DNA of 64,000 nt, taken from the NCBI GenBank assembly GCA_949358305.1, contig OX442323.1:7936001-8000000 (forward strand), in the 5' to 3' direction. Positions 29,850-42,079 of the stretch are shown piece by piece. A program made the translations under genes and the position numbers. This DNA is from Strigamia acuminata (Eukaryota; Arthropoda; Chilopoda; Geophilomorpha; Linotaeniidae). The notes beneath the pieces were generated by a model. The model ran no database searches, was not told the DNA's origin, and saw nothing but the letters and a program-made list of their open reading frames with translations. Within the stretch, counting starts at the first letter, position 1. Each line of letters opens with the position of its first letter.

Positions 29850-30680
29850 GCAACATGTGGCGCCACATTCGATTTTGGCGATTGTTAAAAAATCGAAAAA
29901 ATTTTCAGACTTTATAAATTTACTTTATAAATTTATAAAAATTTATAAACTTTATAAATTGCTAAACCGGAGTTTATTTATTTATTTATATTTTTACACT
30001 AATAGTAATGAAAATGTGAGAAGAAAACATTGGTAGTGATAAAAGCCTTTAAATTAAGAACTGTGTAATTAAAATACGTGATGTATTTATTGATTTATAA
30101 TTTTGCAAGTGGACATCCGATTGGCAAAAAATTGTTTTTATATAATTACTCGTTACACTTATTAGAAATAACGTTGAAAATAAATTCTTGAGAAGGATAC
30201 AGTAATAAATGATCGATTAAATCGTAAACAAATGGTTAAGAAAAATTAATTTCGAAGATTTTCGATTAACATCTTTCCATACTCGATGCGATTCACTTCC
30301 GACGCGGTCAGGACATTCGTCTTAATACGATTTTCATCCTAAATTTAAATTAAATTCAAGAAAAACCGATTATTAAATGTAGAATACTCGACTTAAGTTA
30401 TTTCACAATTATTACATTGTAAGTCTCCACTTTAGCCCTCAACTTAAAAATAAACGAATGAAAACTTTGAATTAAGTAATTTCATCCTTCAAACTTGAGA
30501 CTACGGAATGACGATTTGTGAATGACGCGTGCACATATTGCCCATCTAGAATTAAACAAAATTTAATAAACTTTGATTATAACGATCGGAAATTAAAAAA
30601 CAATTTTTTTTACTGATAATAAATAAATGACTTGTTTGGTGGTCCGTTGACTCCGTTCGGCGAGAAATACGCTGGCGTCA
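29850..30680 (-). pseudogene. RPA1 partial tandem copy (3' flank and fragments)
   Basis: 29850-30240 matches the RPA1 3' flank at 25890-26450. 30243-30345 matches the last RPA1 exon but reads DENRIK, then SEVNRIEYGKMLIEN, closer to other animals than the intact gene. 30475-30560 matches the exon around 27640 and the DBD-A acceptor around 28085-28140, and 30570-30670 matches intron/exon sequence around 29270-29350. The middle of the gene is deleted, so this cannot encode RPA1. Confidence 0.85.
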
Positions 30681-31057
30681 CGTAGTGAGAAATCCGTGAA
30701 ACTAATTGATTTTAAAGAGAAATAAAAAGTATTTTTTTTTAATTTAAAATTTTAAAATTCTTAATAAAATCGTGCTTAAAATAAATAATAATAAAATAAA
30801 ATTTTCAAGGTAAATTACCATCTGGCGGGAGGTAGTCGCAGCTTGTTGTTGACTGTTGGCAAGGAGGCCGGGCGCAGATTGCGAATCGCGATATAACTGA
30901 CAATGGCGAAAAGTTTGGATTTTGTCACTTAGTTACACGCCATGCGATTAGATTGCGATCGCGCAGAAAATAGAATTCCGGTTTAAGGTCCGACCGAAAT
31001 ATCTGTTAACAACATTAACAATAATGGGTTAAATGACCATTGTGAGACATTGTCAAC
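30681..31057. promoter_or_regulatory. Upstream region of GHDC
   Basis: AT-rich first half, then a less AT-rich 200 bp directly before the GHDC start codon. No specific site is assigned. Confidence 0.3.
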
Positions 31058-34000
31058 ATGATACTGGAGCTTGCAATTGGTAAGTTTTAACCCACAAATC
31101 CCAACAACAACAACAACGTCGCAATAATGCGTACGAAACCAACGAATTTAATAATTAATTTTCCGAATTAAATTAATTTTTTCTTCTCTCTCGTATCGCT
31201 AGCAGGACTAATTATCCTCTGCACAGCTGTGACTGTTGCAGCACTCACCGATATATGGCGAATGCGCAAGTCCGAATCGCACACTTTGGCCTCCTTGTTA
31301 CACCAGTACCTTGTCCAGTCATGTCTGCAGTTAATAGGGAACGTTATGCACTGGAAGTTGCACCAAGACGCAGGAAACTGTCGCAGTGTGAGTTGAATTC
31401 ATCAAAACGAAGTATTTTTATTTATTTCTCGTTTTTTCGCATTTATTTCTCAATTTTTTCTCAATTTTTCTCGTTTTTTCTTATTTTTTCTCAATTTTTC
31501 TCAATTTTTCTCATTTTTTCTATTTTTTCTTATTTATTCTAATATATTTATAATTTTGTTTTCATTTTTTTCTCATTTTTTCTCATTTTTTCTTATTTTT
31601 TCTTATTTTTTCACATTTTTTCTCATTTTTTCTCGTTTTTTCTCGATTTTTTCTCGATTTTTTCTCAATTTTTCTCATTTTTTCTCAATTTTTCTCAATT
31701 TTTCTCATTTTTTCTATTTTTTCTTATTTATTCTAATATATTTTTAATTTTGTTCTCGTTTTTTCTCATTTTTTCTCATTTTTTCTCATTTTTTCTCGTT
31801 TTTTTCTCAGTTTTTTCTCAATTTTTCTCAATTTTTCTCATTTTTTCTCATTTTTTTCTCATTTTTTCTCAATTTTTCTCGTTTTTTCTCATTTTTCTCA
31901 ATTTTTCTCATTTTTTCTCATTTCTCTCATTTTCCCTCATTTTTTCTATTTTTTTTAAATATATTTCTAATATATTTCTAATTTTGTTCTAATTTTTTTC
32001 AATTTTTATTTCAGTTACAGGAGAAATTCCTGCTCCGTGTTTTGAACCAGAACCGGAACACAGTGTACGGACGTGCGTACAACTTCACGCAGATGAAAAC
32101 CAAACACGATTTCATCAAAAACCACCCGACAACCCGCTACGAGCATTACGAAACCTTCATCGACCGAATCGAGAAGGGCGAAAAAAACGTCTTAACGGCC
32201 AAAGACACGCGTCTTCTAGCCGTCACGTCCGGCACGTCCGGCAAAAGCCACACTCTCCCCGTCACGCGCGAAATGTTCGCCACATTTTTCCTCTACGGAG
32301 TCGCCATCTTGAGCCACTGCATGGTCGCATCGTACCCGAAAGTGCGCCAACTCCAAAAAATCCTCAAATTCTTCTACACGCCAAAAGAACGCATTTCCGA
32401 GTCCGGAATCCCGATCGGACCGAGCTCGTCGTCCCCCGCCAACTCCAAATCCATCCTGCCGCTCTACTCGACCCCTCAGCCGGGTTTCGAGATCAAATCC
32501 GAACCGGAAGCGCTCTACATCCACCTCCTTTTCGCGCTCAAAGACCGAAACTTGGGCATAATCGAAGCGAATTTCGCATCCCTGGTCCACCACGGCTTCC
32601 TCTCGCTCCACCGACAGTGGCAGAACCTCGTCGAAGACATCCGGTTAGGACGCACCAATCCCAACCTCGACATCACGCCGGAAGTGCGCGAAAAACTGGA
32701 CAAACTGCTCAAACCCGACCCGAAAAGAGCGAAGGAATTGGAAGAGGAGTTCATCGTCGGCTTCGAGGGAATCTCCACGCGCGTTTGGCCGCACATGAAC
32801 TTGGTCCTGGCGACGGATACCGGAAGCATGAAGCTCTACGGCGACATCTTGAAGCGAGTTTTCACCAAAGGGTTGAGTCATTACTCGCCGCTGTACGCCG
32901 CCACCGAGGGACTGATCGGGATCAACATTTGGCCGTTGGAGGACCACGCCATGTATTTGTTGGTGCCGAAGTCGGTGTTTTATGAGTTTATTCCGATCGA
33001 CGAGTGCGATAAGGAGCAGCCGGACACGTTGTTCACCGAGCAGGTTGGTGTGGTCGATGTGGTGACTAAGGTTGCACCGAATATTAAAAAAGCCGAATAA
33101 CCGAATAATAAAAAATAATAAACATTTGCGGGGAAAAAAAGTTATTTTGGGGTGAGAGAAGTTATTTTATTGTGGAAAAGTCTTTTTTCATTGTAAAAAA
33201 AGCCATTTTATGTCGTTGTTATGTTTAAAAGTCAAATTTGCTATAAAAATTCAGTTAAAATCGCAAATTTTAATGTAAAAATGGCTTTTAAATGTAAAAA
33301 CCGCAATTTTTATGTAAAAATGACATTTTAAATGTAAAAACGACATTTTAAATGTAAAAACGACATTTTAAATGTAAAAACGACATTTTAAATGTAAAAA
33401 CGACATTTTAAATGTAAAAACGACATTTTAAATGTAAAAACGACATTTTAAATGTAAAAACGACATTTTAAATGTAAAAACGACATTTTAAATGTAAAAA
33501 CGACATTTTAAATGTAAAAACGACATTTTAAATGTAAAAACGACATTTTAAATGTAAAAACGACATTTTAAATGTAAAAACGACATTTTAAATGTAAAAA
33601 CGACATTTTAAATGTAAAAACGACATTTTAAATGTAAAAACGACATTTTAAATGTAAAAACGACATTTTAAATGTAAAAACGACATTTTAAACATAAAAA
33701 CGTCACTTTTTCACCGTAAAAATGACTTTTTCCCCATATAACGACTTCGTAAAGCCAAAATTAAAATTATTTTGTCAAAATTGCATTTTTTCATCGAAAA
33801 ATATAAAGTTTTCTGATGAAATGCAATTTATATAGTAGAAACTACGTAACATAATCAGTATTTGTCCTAAAAAGGCAAAACTTTCCATTGAAATGTGCAA
33901 GTTATTCTAATTTTCTAATTATTATGTATTCGGCTGAATACTGGCCGAATAGGCCGAATAACCGAATATAAACTGAATATTCGGTGCAACCCTAGTGGTG

Positions 34001-35383
34001 ACGTTTTGAATTGATTTTGTTTTGGTTTTGTGGTTAGGTGAAGGAAGGCGATGTTTACGAGCTGGTGGTGTCGACGGTCAACGGTTTATATCGGTATCGG
34101 ATGGGCGATGTGGTCAAAGTGGTTAAGTTTGTCAAGGAAACTCCGGTGGTTGAGTTTTTGTACAGGTAAAGGAAATGGAAATGGAGAGAGATTTTTTTAA
34201 ATGTGCATGGTTCGTGAGTTGGGTGCGAAATTGATTCTTTTCTTTACTCAGTAATTCATGACTATCCAATTTGTTAATTTGTTGTGGCAGACAGGGACAA
34301 CTGCTCAACGTTCGTGGCGAGAAAATGTCCGAAAAAATATTTTTTGAGGCTTTTGAAAAATCGGTCAAATCGTGGCGCGGGAAATTCTTAATCGACTATT
34401 GCTGTGCGGAAAGTGGACTAGCTGCTGATTTGCCAGGTAAGTCGATAGGTGGAGTCGGGGCCGGAGTCAGGGGGTACATCGTACATCTACAAAATGCATT
34501 CTTTCACCAGAAAATGCATTATTTTGCTGTAAAGTGCATTATTTTGCTGTAAAATGTATTATTTTGCTGTAAAATGGCATTATTTTGCTGTAAAATGGCA
34601 TTATTTTGCTGTAAAATGGCATTATTTTGCTGTAAAATGGCATTATTTTGCTGTAAAATGGCATTATTTTGCTGTAAAATGGCATTATTTTGCTGTAAAA
34701 TGGCATTGTTTTGCTGTAAAATGGCATTGTTTTGCTGTAAAATGGCATTGTTTTGCTGTAAAATGGCATTGTTTTGCACGAAATTGCAATTATTTCGGCA
34801 TCAAGTGAATTTATTTCCCATAAAAATGCATTTTCCTGCTGAATATGCATGGCAGAGGTGGATTTGTAGTCTGGGGGCCCTTGGACTGCGAAAATCTATA
34901 AATCGACTCCTGATTCGTGGGCCCCGAAGCCTTGATCCGGTCCTGGAAGACCCCCAAAAATGCAGTTCCGTCACTGCGAGCCTAATTGCTGTTAACAGAT
35001 TTTCAGAACGTCGATACATCTCCTTTACCACATTACCTCGTTTTTATGGAACTGGACGGTACCTACACGCTGACGGACCAGGAGAAGTCGACGGTAAGGC
35101 CCAAATTTTGTATTTAAAATGTAAAATTTGCGTATTGAAACGCGTAATTCTTCTCCAGATCGATGCAAACTTGAGAGAACATCACTGGGTGTACAATTCG
35201 TTCCGTTCTAAGGGCAGCATAGCGCCGATTGCCGTGCACGTGGTCAAGCCCGGCACTTTCCTTAAACTTCGCTCTTTCCTATTGGAAACGGTCGGATGTT
35301 CGCCCAATCAAGTGAAGGTTCCTCGAGTGATTCGTTCCGAAGACGCGTTGTCTCTCCTTTCCACTCAAATCGTACAAAATTGA
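31058..35383 (+). CDS. GHDC: GH3 domain-containing protein
   Basis: Animal member of the GH3 acyl-acid-amido synthetase fold, related to plant enzymes that join amino acids to jasmonate or auxin; the animal substrate is not established. Seven exons (31058-31079, 31206-31387, 32015-33043, 34038-34165, 34291-34436, 34999-35093, 35159-35383) give exactly 608 codons. Residues 1-23 (MILELAIGLIILCTAVTVAA) form a signal anchor. GH3 landmarks: TVYGRAYNF, RLLAVTSGTSGKSHTLPVT (ATP-binding motif), YAATEGLIGINIW, GDVYELVVSTVNGLYRYRMGD and QLLNVRGEKMSE. The C-terminal lobe has VFMELDG, LREHHWVYNSFR and NQVKVPRVIRSEDAL. Introns 2, 3 and 5 carry long tandem arrays, and intron 3 contains a whole hAT element. 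Convergent with ACSF2. Confidence 0.94.
31415..31990. repeat. 10/11-bp pyrimidine minisatellite, GHDC intron 2
   Basis: Intron packed with ctcatttttt-like units of 10 or 11 bp (variants ctcaattttt and ctcgtttttt). Two internal blocks end in a shared tattctaatata segment (about 31530 and 31730). The T-rich strand is the coding strand. Confidence 0.9.
33067..33994. mobile_element. Non-autonomous hAT element in GHDC intron 3
   Basis: Left end taaggttgcaccgaatatt and right end aatattcggtgcaaccc plus ta are imperfect inverted repeats. They are flanked by a perfect 8-bp target duplication GTGGTGAC (33059-33066 and 33995-34002). The 928-bp element begins only 23 bp into the intron, whose GT donor is at 33044. 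Its interior (about 33290-33690) is a near-perfect 20-bp minisatellite, cgacattttaaatgtaaaaa, about 20 copies. No transposase is encoded. Reading through the donor would add 17 codons and then stop inside the element. Confidence 0.95.
34490..34790. repeat. 21-bp minisatellite, GHDC intron 5
   Basis: About 13 copies of ttttgctgtaaaatggcatt plus a (21 bp). Later copies have a G in place of an A (cattg). Because 21 is divisible by 3, several frames stay open and give repetitive ORFs on both strands; these are not genes. Confidence 0.95.
34853..34976. mobile_element. hAT-like MITE remnant (124 bp), GHDC intron 5
   Basis: Left end cagaggtggatttgtagtct and, read on the other strand from the right, cagtgacggaactgcatttt share the CAG-x-G-x-x-GGA pattern followed by GGGGG. 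No matching 8-bp flanks were found. Confidence 0.5.
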
Positions 35384-35590
35384 ACAATTACGAACAATTA
35401 CGTAAACGCTAGTCAGACCAAAATTCGAATCCTTTACTTCGGTGCACCTGTGGTTAGAATTTAATTAATTCTTTTATATATTTATCGCTTCGAAATGTTT
35501 ATTTTGGAAAGTCGTATATTTTTGGACAAGTCATTTGATGTTTATAAGCGAAATAAAGAGTATAAATTGCACTGTTTTCACTGTTTTTCG

Positions 35591-38142
35591 TCAGTTTAGG
35601 CCTAACTCTTTGGCCGCCATGTCACGAATGGCAAATTTCTGCACTTTTCCCGTCACGGTCGTGGGGAAACCGTCGACAAATTTGATGTAGCGCGGAATCT
35701 TGAAATGGGCCAACTAAGAAATCAATTTTGAATTAATATTCTCTTTTTTTGGGTAAAATATTCATTTGGGCAGACCTGTCCCCGACAAAACCCTTTGACG
35801 TCTTCGATTTTGAGCGTCTCGTTCCACTTGAGACGGATCCAGGCGCATAATTCCTCGCCCATTCGTTGGTCCGGGACCCCGACGACCTAAAAATTAAATG
35901 TCGCTGTAAAAACGAATAAAAGGAATTAAATAAACCCGACTTGGACTTCCGCGATCTTCGGATGCGTGTGCAAAAATTCTTCGATTTCCCTCGGATACAA
36001 ATTCTCGCCGCCACGAACGACCATATCTTTAATCCGACCGATGATTTTCACGTAACCCTTCTCGTCCATCGTCGCCAAATCACTAAAATGAATAAATTAA
36101 TTTTTTTTTAAAAATCGGTCATTTTCCATCTAATTTCCATTTTCTCACCCGGATTTATACCAACCGCTTTGAGTGACACTTTCCTTCGTTTTATCGGGTT
36201 CCTCCCAGTACCCGAGCATGACCAAATAACCTCTGATCCACAACTCACCCGGTTCCCCACAGGGAACCACAATTCCCGTCTGCGGATCCACGATTTGAAT
36301 CTAAACGAAAAATTTAAAAATTAAAAAATTTCTCAAAAAACGCGCGCAAAATTCGCCATTTTTACTTGCGTGTTCTCGATGGCTCGTCCCACGGTCGATA
36401 TTCGCAAATCCTCGCGGTCCTCGGGCACACTTTGCGTGATCATCGGACTCGTCTCCGTGCATCCGTAACACACCGACAAATTCAAAGCGTTCATTTTCGT
36501 AAAGGTTCCTTTTAACACTTCCTCCGGACAAGTGGCGCCCGCCATGATGCCTGGAAAGTACAAAATGATTTTTTCGTTACTTAAATAATCGAATTTAAAT
36601 CGATTTGTCGTTTGTACCGGTGGAAAGACTTGAAAAATCGTAATCTTTGAAGTCGGTGAGGTTCAGCACGTCTATAAACATGGTTGGGGTGCCGTAAATC
36701 GAGGTGCATTTCTCGTCCTGAACGGCCATGGCCGATGCTTTGCCGTTGAACACCGGGGACGGGTACACTTGGCACGCACCGAACAGTGTACTGGCGATTC
36801 CGCCAGTGACGCAACCGAAGCAGTGGTACAATGGGACGCAAATACACACCCGGTGGGTCTATACACACGAAATATGAATTTATTGGGTTGAAGATTGAGA
36901 TTTTTTTAATAGGAAATAAAATTGAATCACTTTTTTGTGATATCCAAGCCTTTTGCCGACTCCATTGGCATTGTTGACTAAATTAAAATGAGTTAGTGTT
37001 GCGCCTTTCGGACTTCCAGTTGTGCCCTGAAATTTTAAGGAAATTCGGGCATTGTTGGTGCGATTGGTTTATTTTTTACATTTTTCTGCTTTTCGAACGT
37101 GATGACGCCATTTTGATAAAAATGGCGTCATTAAAAATGGCGTCATCAATATGGCGTCAAAAGGCGAGAAAAGCAGAGAAAGTTAAAAAATATTGTACGT
37201 GTCGATTAAAATTTGTATAAATTTATGATTTGTAGACAAAACTCACAGATGTAAACTGTATATTATAAGCATCGTCAAACTGGACCGTTTTCTGGATCTG
37301 TTTTAACTCGTTCAAATGAGATTCTGTGGCGAGTTTTGCAACATCCCAAAATTTAAAAGCTCCTCTGTCAAATAAATCAAATCAAATCAAATCAAATCAA
37401 ATTAAAATTAATTAAATTACTCGTAGTCCTTGTCCGAGATCATTATCACGTGGGTTAAACTTATCACATTTCTATTGGAAAAATAATTTTTTAAATAATT
37501 TTCAAAAAATAAAAATGAAAAATCATTTAATTTTCACTAGTTTCGCTACTTGTCTTGGATTTTCCCCGGTGTGCTCGTCGGCAACGATGGAATAACTTTG
37601 GCGAGAATGTCGTAATATTTGTGAGTTTTAAATATTTCGGCCGAAACGATCGCGCGCATGCTCACTTTATTCAGACAATATTCCAATTCCCGCGGTTGAT
37701 AACCCGGATTTATATTCACCTTAACAACACACACGAATCGATTAAATTTAAATAAAAATTAAGATCGATTAGTGTAAATATACCAACACGAAACCGGCTT
37801 TTGCAGCTGCGTATTGGGTGACGACCCATTCGTAAGAATTCGGGCTCCAAATTCCAATCCGGTCGCCTTTTTTCAGACCGACGGCCAACAGACCTGCAGC
37901 AAATTGATCCACCTGTCAAATATTACTAATTTTTAATTATTGTATGTATTATCAGATATGCTTACTTCATTTTTCAATTGTCTGTAATTTCGTCTTAAGT
38001 TCGATTCGTACATAACAACCGCCTCGTTGTCGCCGTAGAGAACGGCGGATGTGTCTAGGACGTCGCCAACAGTTTTTCCGATCAGAGCTAAATTTCCAGC
38101 TTGGTGGAAGTAACTCATTTTCTTCTCATCAGTTGAGTCCAT
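35591..38142 (-). CDS. ACSF2: Medium-chain acyl-CoA ligase ACSF2
   Basis: ANL-superfamily ligase that activates medium-chain fatty acids to acyl-CoA through an acyl-adenylate. The Met at 38142 begins [20 protein letters not shown]; the stop is at 35591. Landmarks: [40 protein letters not shown], the AMP-binding loop [97 protein letters not shown] and [13 protein letters not shown] with the catalytic Lys of motif A10. All signature motifs are intact, so it should be active. Vertebrate ACSF2 is mitochondrial; this model lacks an obvious N-terminal presequence, so an upstream exon may be missing. Confidence 0.94.
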
Positions 38143-38522
38143 TGTTATTATTTCACGGATAAGCTGAAATTAGAGCGAAAAATGAGTGTCGGAATTGTGA
38201 TTTTATTTAAAAGTATAAATGCTTACTTGCAAAGAAGACCAAAAATCTCAATAAGAACTTCACGAATACGATCGTTCGATATCTAATCTCAGTTTAAAGT
38301 GTGCACAGTTTTGACTTACTAATTCGATGTTTTTCACTTTTCATTTGATAGGATCAAACAAAATTTTTAAAAATTTAAATTATAAAAATTATTTAAAAAA
38401 AAATTTAATTTAAAAAATTTTAAAATTTTAAAAATTTTAAAATTTAAAAATTCGATTCGTGTAAAATGAAATTTGACAAAAAAAAAGCGCAATGAAACTG
38501 GCTTTTCCTGCACAATTCACTT
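38143..38522. other. Upstream of ACSF2
   Basis: Probable promoter and 5' UTR of ACSF2, then an AT-rich tract near 38350-38455 of aaattt permutations. No gene. Confidence 0.35.
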
Positions 38523-39141
38523 CAGGGCCGGCTCAACATGAGTGGTGTAACCGCACAGGGCACCAAGACACCGACGAGCATTGCAAACAATTACCATGTT
38601 TACATGGTCACAGTTTTGTTAGTTTTCTGGTAAACATGTCGTCATACGAGAATTACCCATACTGCCCTTTGATTATCTGGAACAACAAAAGGGCTGTTGA
38701 TCCATTTCAACCAAACAAATAAAATGGTGGTTAGGAAAGAGGTTTTTGCTCGAATCTTTGGAATGGTGCCTAATATGCAAATTCTGATCCCAAAAATGGT
38801 GGTTTTATCTGATTTCGGTACCAAATGTCGTTGGTACGTAGGCCTAACGTATTTTTACTACAACGATCCGACGATACCTCGATCCAAGTTTTTGAATTTT
38901 CGCATGCACGGGTGTTTACATGCAGTTTTCAATGCGCAAAACACCCAAAATCTAGCTCGTACAACTGGAATTTAGTTTTCCAGATAAGTCTGTCTTTTCT
39001 AGAAAACTGATTTGTTTACATGATCAGTTTTCCAGAAAAGTAAAATTTGCATTTTTACTTATCCAGATAACTGGGTACATGTAAACATGGTAAATGACCG
39101 ATAAGGCGCACAAAACGCTGATCGACCTTGAGCCGACCCTG
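38523..39141. mobile_element. hAT-like non-autonomous element (619 bp)
   Basis: Ends cagggccggctcaa and ttgagccgaccctg are inverted repeats with one mismatch in 14. The first 12 bases are the same as the ends of the element in PGAP2 intron 3, but the interior is unrelated and has no minisatellite. Subterminal words such as tttacatg recur in both orientations. No 8-bp flank match. Confidence 0.75.
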
Positions 39142-39462
39142 GCTGTAAAAAACTTAATTGATTGGACGATACTCTTATTTCCATGAGTTCATTGTTTCAA
39201 CAACTCAAAGATGAATCCTTGAAACAATAATATTATTGTTTAATAATAACAATAATATTATTGTTCAAATATTTTAGTGATTTATCTTCAGACACCTGAA
39301 AAGTGAAGAAACCCTGTTGATCTTTATCGAAATAATCCATGTGAATGCCACAACAGATTTAGTCTGTTTTCAATCGTAGTGGGCATGCGCACAACATTCA
39401 AACAACAAGAGAGATGTTGATCAATTACTTTATAGTCGTCAACGGTCGTTTACACATTTACA
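39142..39462. other. Intergenic stretch with palindromic AT tract
   Basis: Contains aataatattatt-type palindromes around 39215-39262. No gene signal. Confidence 0.4.
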
Positions 39463-42079
39463 TCACTTTGTCAGTCCTAATTTTTTCACACTTTCATCGT
39501 GCATTACATTTTGTAAATACTTTCCAGAGCCAGATTTCGGAAACGACTCGACAAATACGATATATTTCGGAATTTTTATATGTGAAATCTAAAAAAAAAT
39601 TAAGAAAAATCAATTGATTTTATTAACACTACTTTATCAATCAAAACCAACTTGTCCTTTGCAGAAATCTCTCAATTCTTGCTCGGTTATTTTCTTGTTT
39701 GGCTTCAATTTGATCCACGCACAGATTTCCTGTCCGTAACGTTTGTCCGGCACACCAAACACCTAGAATTTATATTTTATTATACCGGTAACTAAATATA
39801 ACATCGATTATTATTATTTTATTTTTTTTACTTGTATTTCATCAATATTTGGATTAGTCAGGAAATAATTTTGAATTTCTCTCGGGTATATGTTTTCCCC
39901 ACCACGATTTATAACCTCTTTAAGCCGGGCTATAATTTGCACATTTCCTTCATCGTCCATCACCGCCAAGTCACTGAATAATGAATAAAATTACTCAATT
40001 TACTGTCTAATTAATATTATAAATGCTAACATTTTACCCCGATTTAAACCATCTGTTTTTCAAGAAGGCTTCGGTAGTTGTTTGGGGATCTTTCCAGTAT
40101 TCCATCAATACTGCGTAACCACGTATACATAATTCTCCGACAACATTTCGGCGTACAACGACCCCCTCGTTGTTCACAATTTTCGCCTTTGTGGATTATT
40201 TATTCGATTTTATTTATTTATATATGTGTTGCATCGATACTTTTATTTTTTTCCCACCTCTAAATGATCCAAGAGACATCCCTTTGCCATTTGAACTTCG
40301 GGAGGATCCGTTAATTTAGGAAGTAATGCTGTGCAAGACGTTTCCGAAGCGCCGTAGCCATTCTAAACGAAAATTAATTATTTTCGACCAAGGAGAAGAA
40401 AATAAACGAGGAAAAAACAAAAATAAACGCAGGAAAACCGAAAATAATCGCGAGAAAACGGAAAATAAACGAGTTTAACGAAACAAAAATAAACCTACTA
40501 TTACTGGACAGTTAAATTTTTTCCTTAGTGCATTTCCTGTTTTAGTTGAAATTTCACTCCCTCCTGCAACAACTATTACATTCAATTCAAACACAAATTC
40601 TACACACCCAGCAATTATAAATACGACCTATACCTAATTTCACTTTAGACAGATCGCAATCATCAATTTCAGGAACACTAAGTAAATCTATATACATAGT
40701 CGGTGTCCCAATCAACACATCACACCTGAAAAGTTCAATAAATTTTTCTTTCTAATGAAAAACGACGAACAGTTTTACTTTTCAGCTAAAAATGTTTGTA
40801 AAAATATTTTCGACGAAAATGTCGGCGATGGGAAAACCGAACAATATCCAGTTGCAACACAAGCGATCGATCCCAATGTACACCCGAAAGTATGAAACAA
40901 AGGCACAGGAATACAAGCTCGGTAGTTTTCATCAACCCCGATACGAAGCAGAGTAAAAATCGCATTATTTATTTGGCCGTGGTGTGTAGACACCGTAGCT
41001 TTCGGTGAACCAGTTGTACCCTTCAAAAACACACAAAATTTAAAAATTTAAAGTTAAAAAATTCAATTTATCACACTTGTATCTCATTTCTTTTTACTCC
41101 TTTGGAGTGCGATTAAATAAATAAATAAATAAATTTTACCGATGTAAACATTATGCTTAAAGGTGAATCGGGCTCAACCACGATGCTCGCGAGTTCCGCT
41201 CTGTGTTTAGACGATCCAATATTGGACAGTTGTGAATATTTCCAAGTGCCTCTTATATATAAAACATTCATTACAACCTATTTATACGTCAATAAAAATT
41301 GTTTTTACGGATATTCCTTTTCCGAGAGCATTATAACATGTTTTAAAGTTGGAAATCTAAAATAAAACAAAATATTTTTTTGTAATTGTATTTTAAAGGA
41401 ATACTTTTGTACTCATTGGCGTCTAAAAAGCCAGGTTCACTCTTGGGTAGGGAAGGCATGACGTCACAAAGGATTTTATAATAGTCAAACATTTTTATTG
41501 TATCCGATACCAGCAGAGCATTCAATGCCACTTTTCTGAGACAATATTCTGTTTCCCGAACTTGATTAACCGCGTTTAAATGAACCTATAAATGATTGAC
41601 AGTTACCGGTAGACCAATACCTCTCGTGTCATTCACCCCACCAATGTCATCCCGCATTTTGCAACTGCAAATTGACAGACAATCCATTCGTAGCAATTAA
41701 AACTCCAAATGCCAACTAAGTTTCCAGGTTTTAACCCAATTGCTAACAACCCACATGCTAATTTCTCAACCTGTAATAAGAAAGGTAAAATAAATGAAGA
41801 AAAATTCAAAGATTGAAAAATAATTACGTCTTCCTTCAGTTGTATACACGTTTTTCGTATTTCCTGATGTTTGAATACCAAAATCTCTCGATTGCTGTAT
41901 TTTTTGCAACCAATGTCAAGGACTTCTCCCAGAGTCCAATTTTTAAAATGTTTTTCCGACGGTTGGTGAGCGTAACTGAACTGACTCGATGTATTCGTTA
42001 AACAACTTAGAAAGCGAATACTAAAAGACAACAAACAATCCGTGAATAAATATTGATTAATCGTAGTGTGTGTAATCAC
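39463..42079 (-). CDS. ACSF2-like acyl-CoA synthetase, diverged paralogue
   Basis: Second ANL ligase in the same orientation as ACSF2. From the Met at 42079, an N-terminal extension of about 35 residues (Ser/Thr-rich, few acidic residues) could be a mitochondrial presequence. Then come PGNLVGIWSFNCYEWIVCQ, the nucleotide loop TSGTTGSPKATVSTHHG (Ala replaces the usual last Gly), VPLFHTFGCTLGSIACV, IGTPTMYIDLLSV, NGYGASETSCTALL, GELCIRGYAVLMEYW, FKSGDLAVMDDEGNVQIIAR, NRGGENIYPREIQNYF and SGSGKYLQNVM with the A10 Lys kept. The stop is at 39463. It is clearly more diverged than its neighbour, for example ASETS where ACSF2 has CTETS. It probably arose by an older tandem duplication and may use a different acyl substrate. 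Confidence 0.88.

Noticed and set aside
29850-30680. A second functional RPA1 gene
   Set aside because: Only the 3' flank, last exon and scraps remain; the DNA-binding domains are deleted.
31415-31992. Ser/Phe/Ile-rich ORFs
   Set aside because: Translation of the pyrimidine minisatellite in GHDC intron 2.
32216-32985. Acidic antisense and alternate-frame ORFs over GHDC exon 3
   Set aside because: Shadows of the long, GC-richer GHDC exon.
34519-34850. Repetitive ORFs on both strands (Gln-Asn-Asn and Ala-Val-Lys-Trp repeats)
   Set aside because: They arise from a 21-bp minisatellite inside GHDC intron 5.
38523-39141. 8-bp target duplication for the hAT-like element
   Set aside because: Flanks attcactt and gctgtaaa do not match, so the element is called from its TIRs only.
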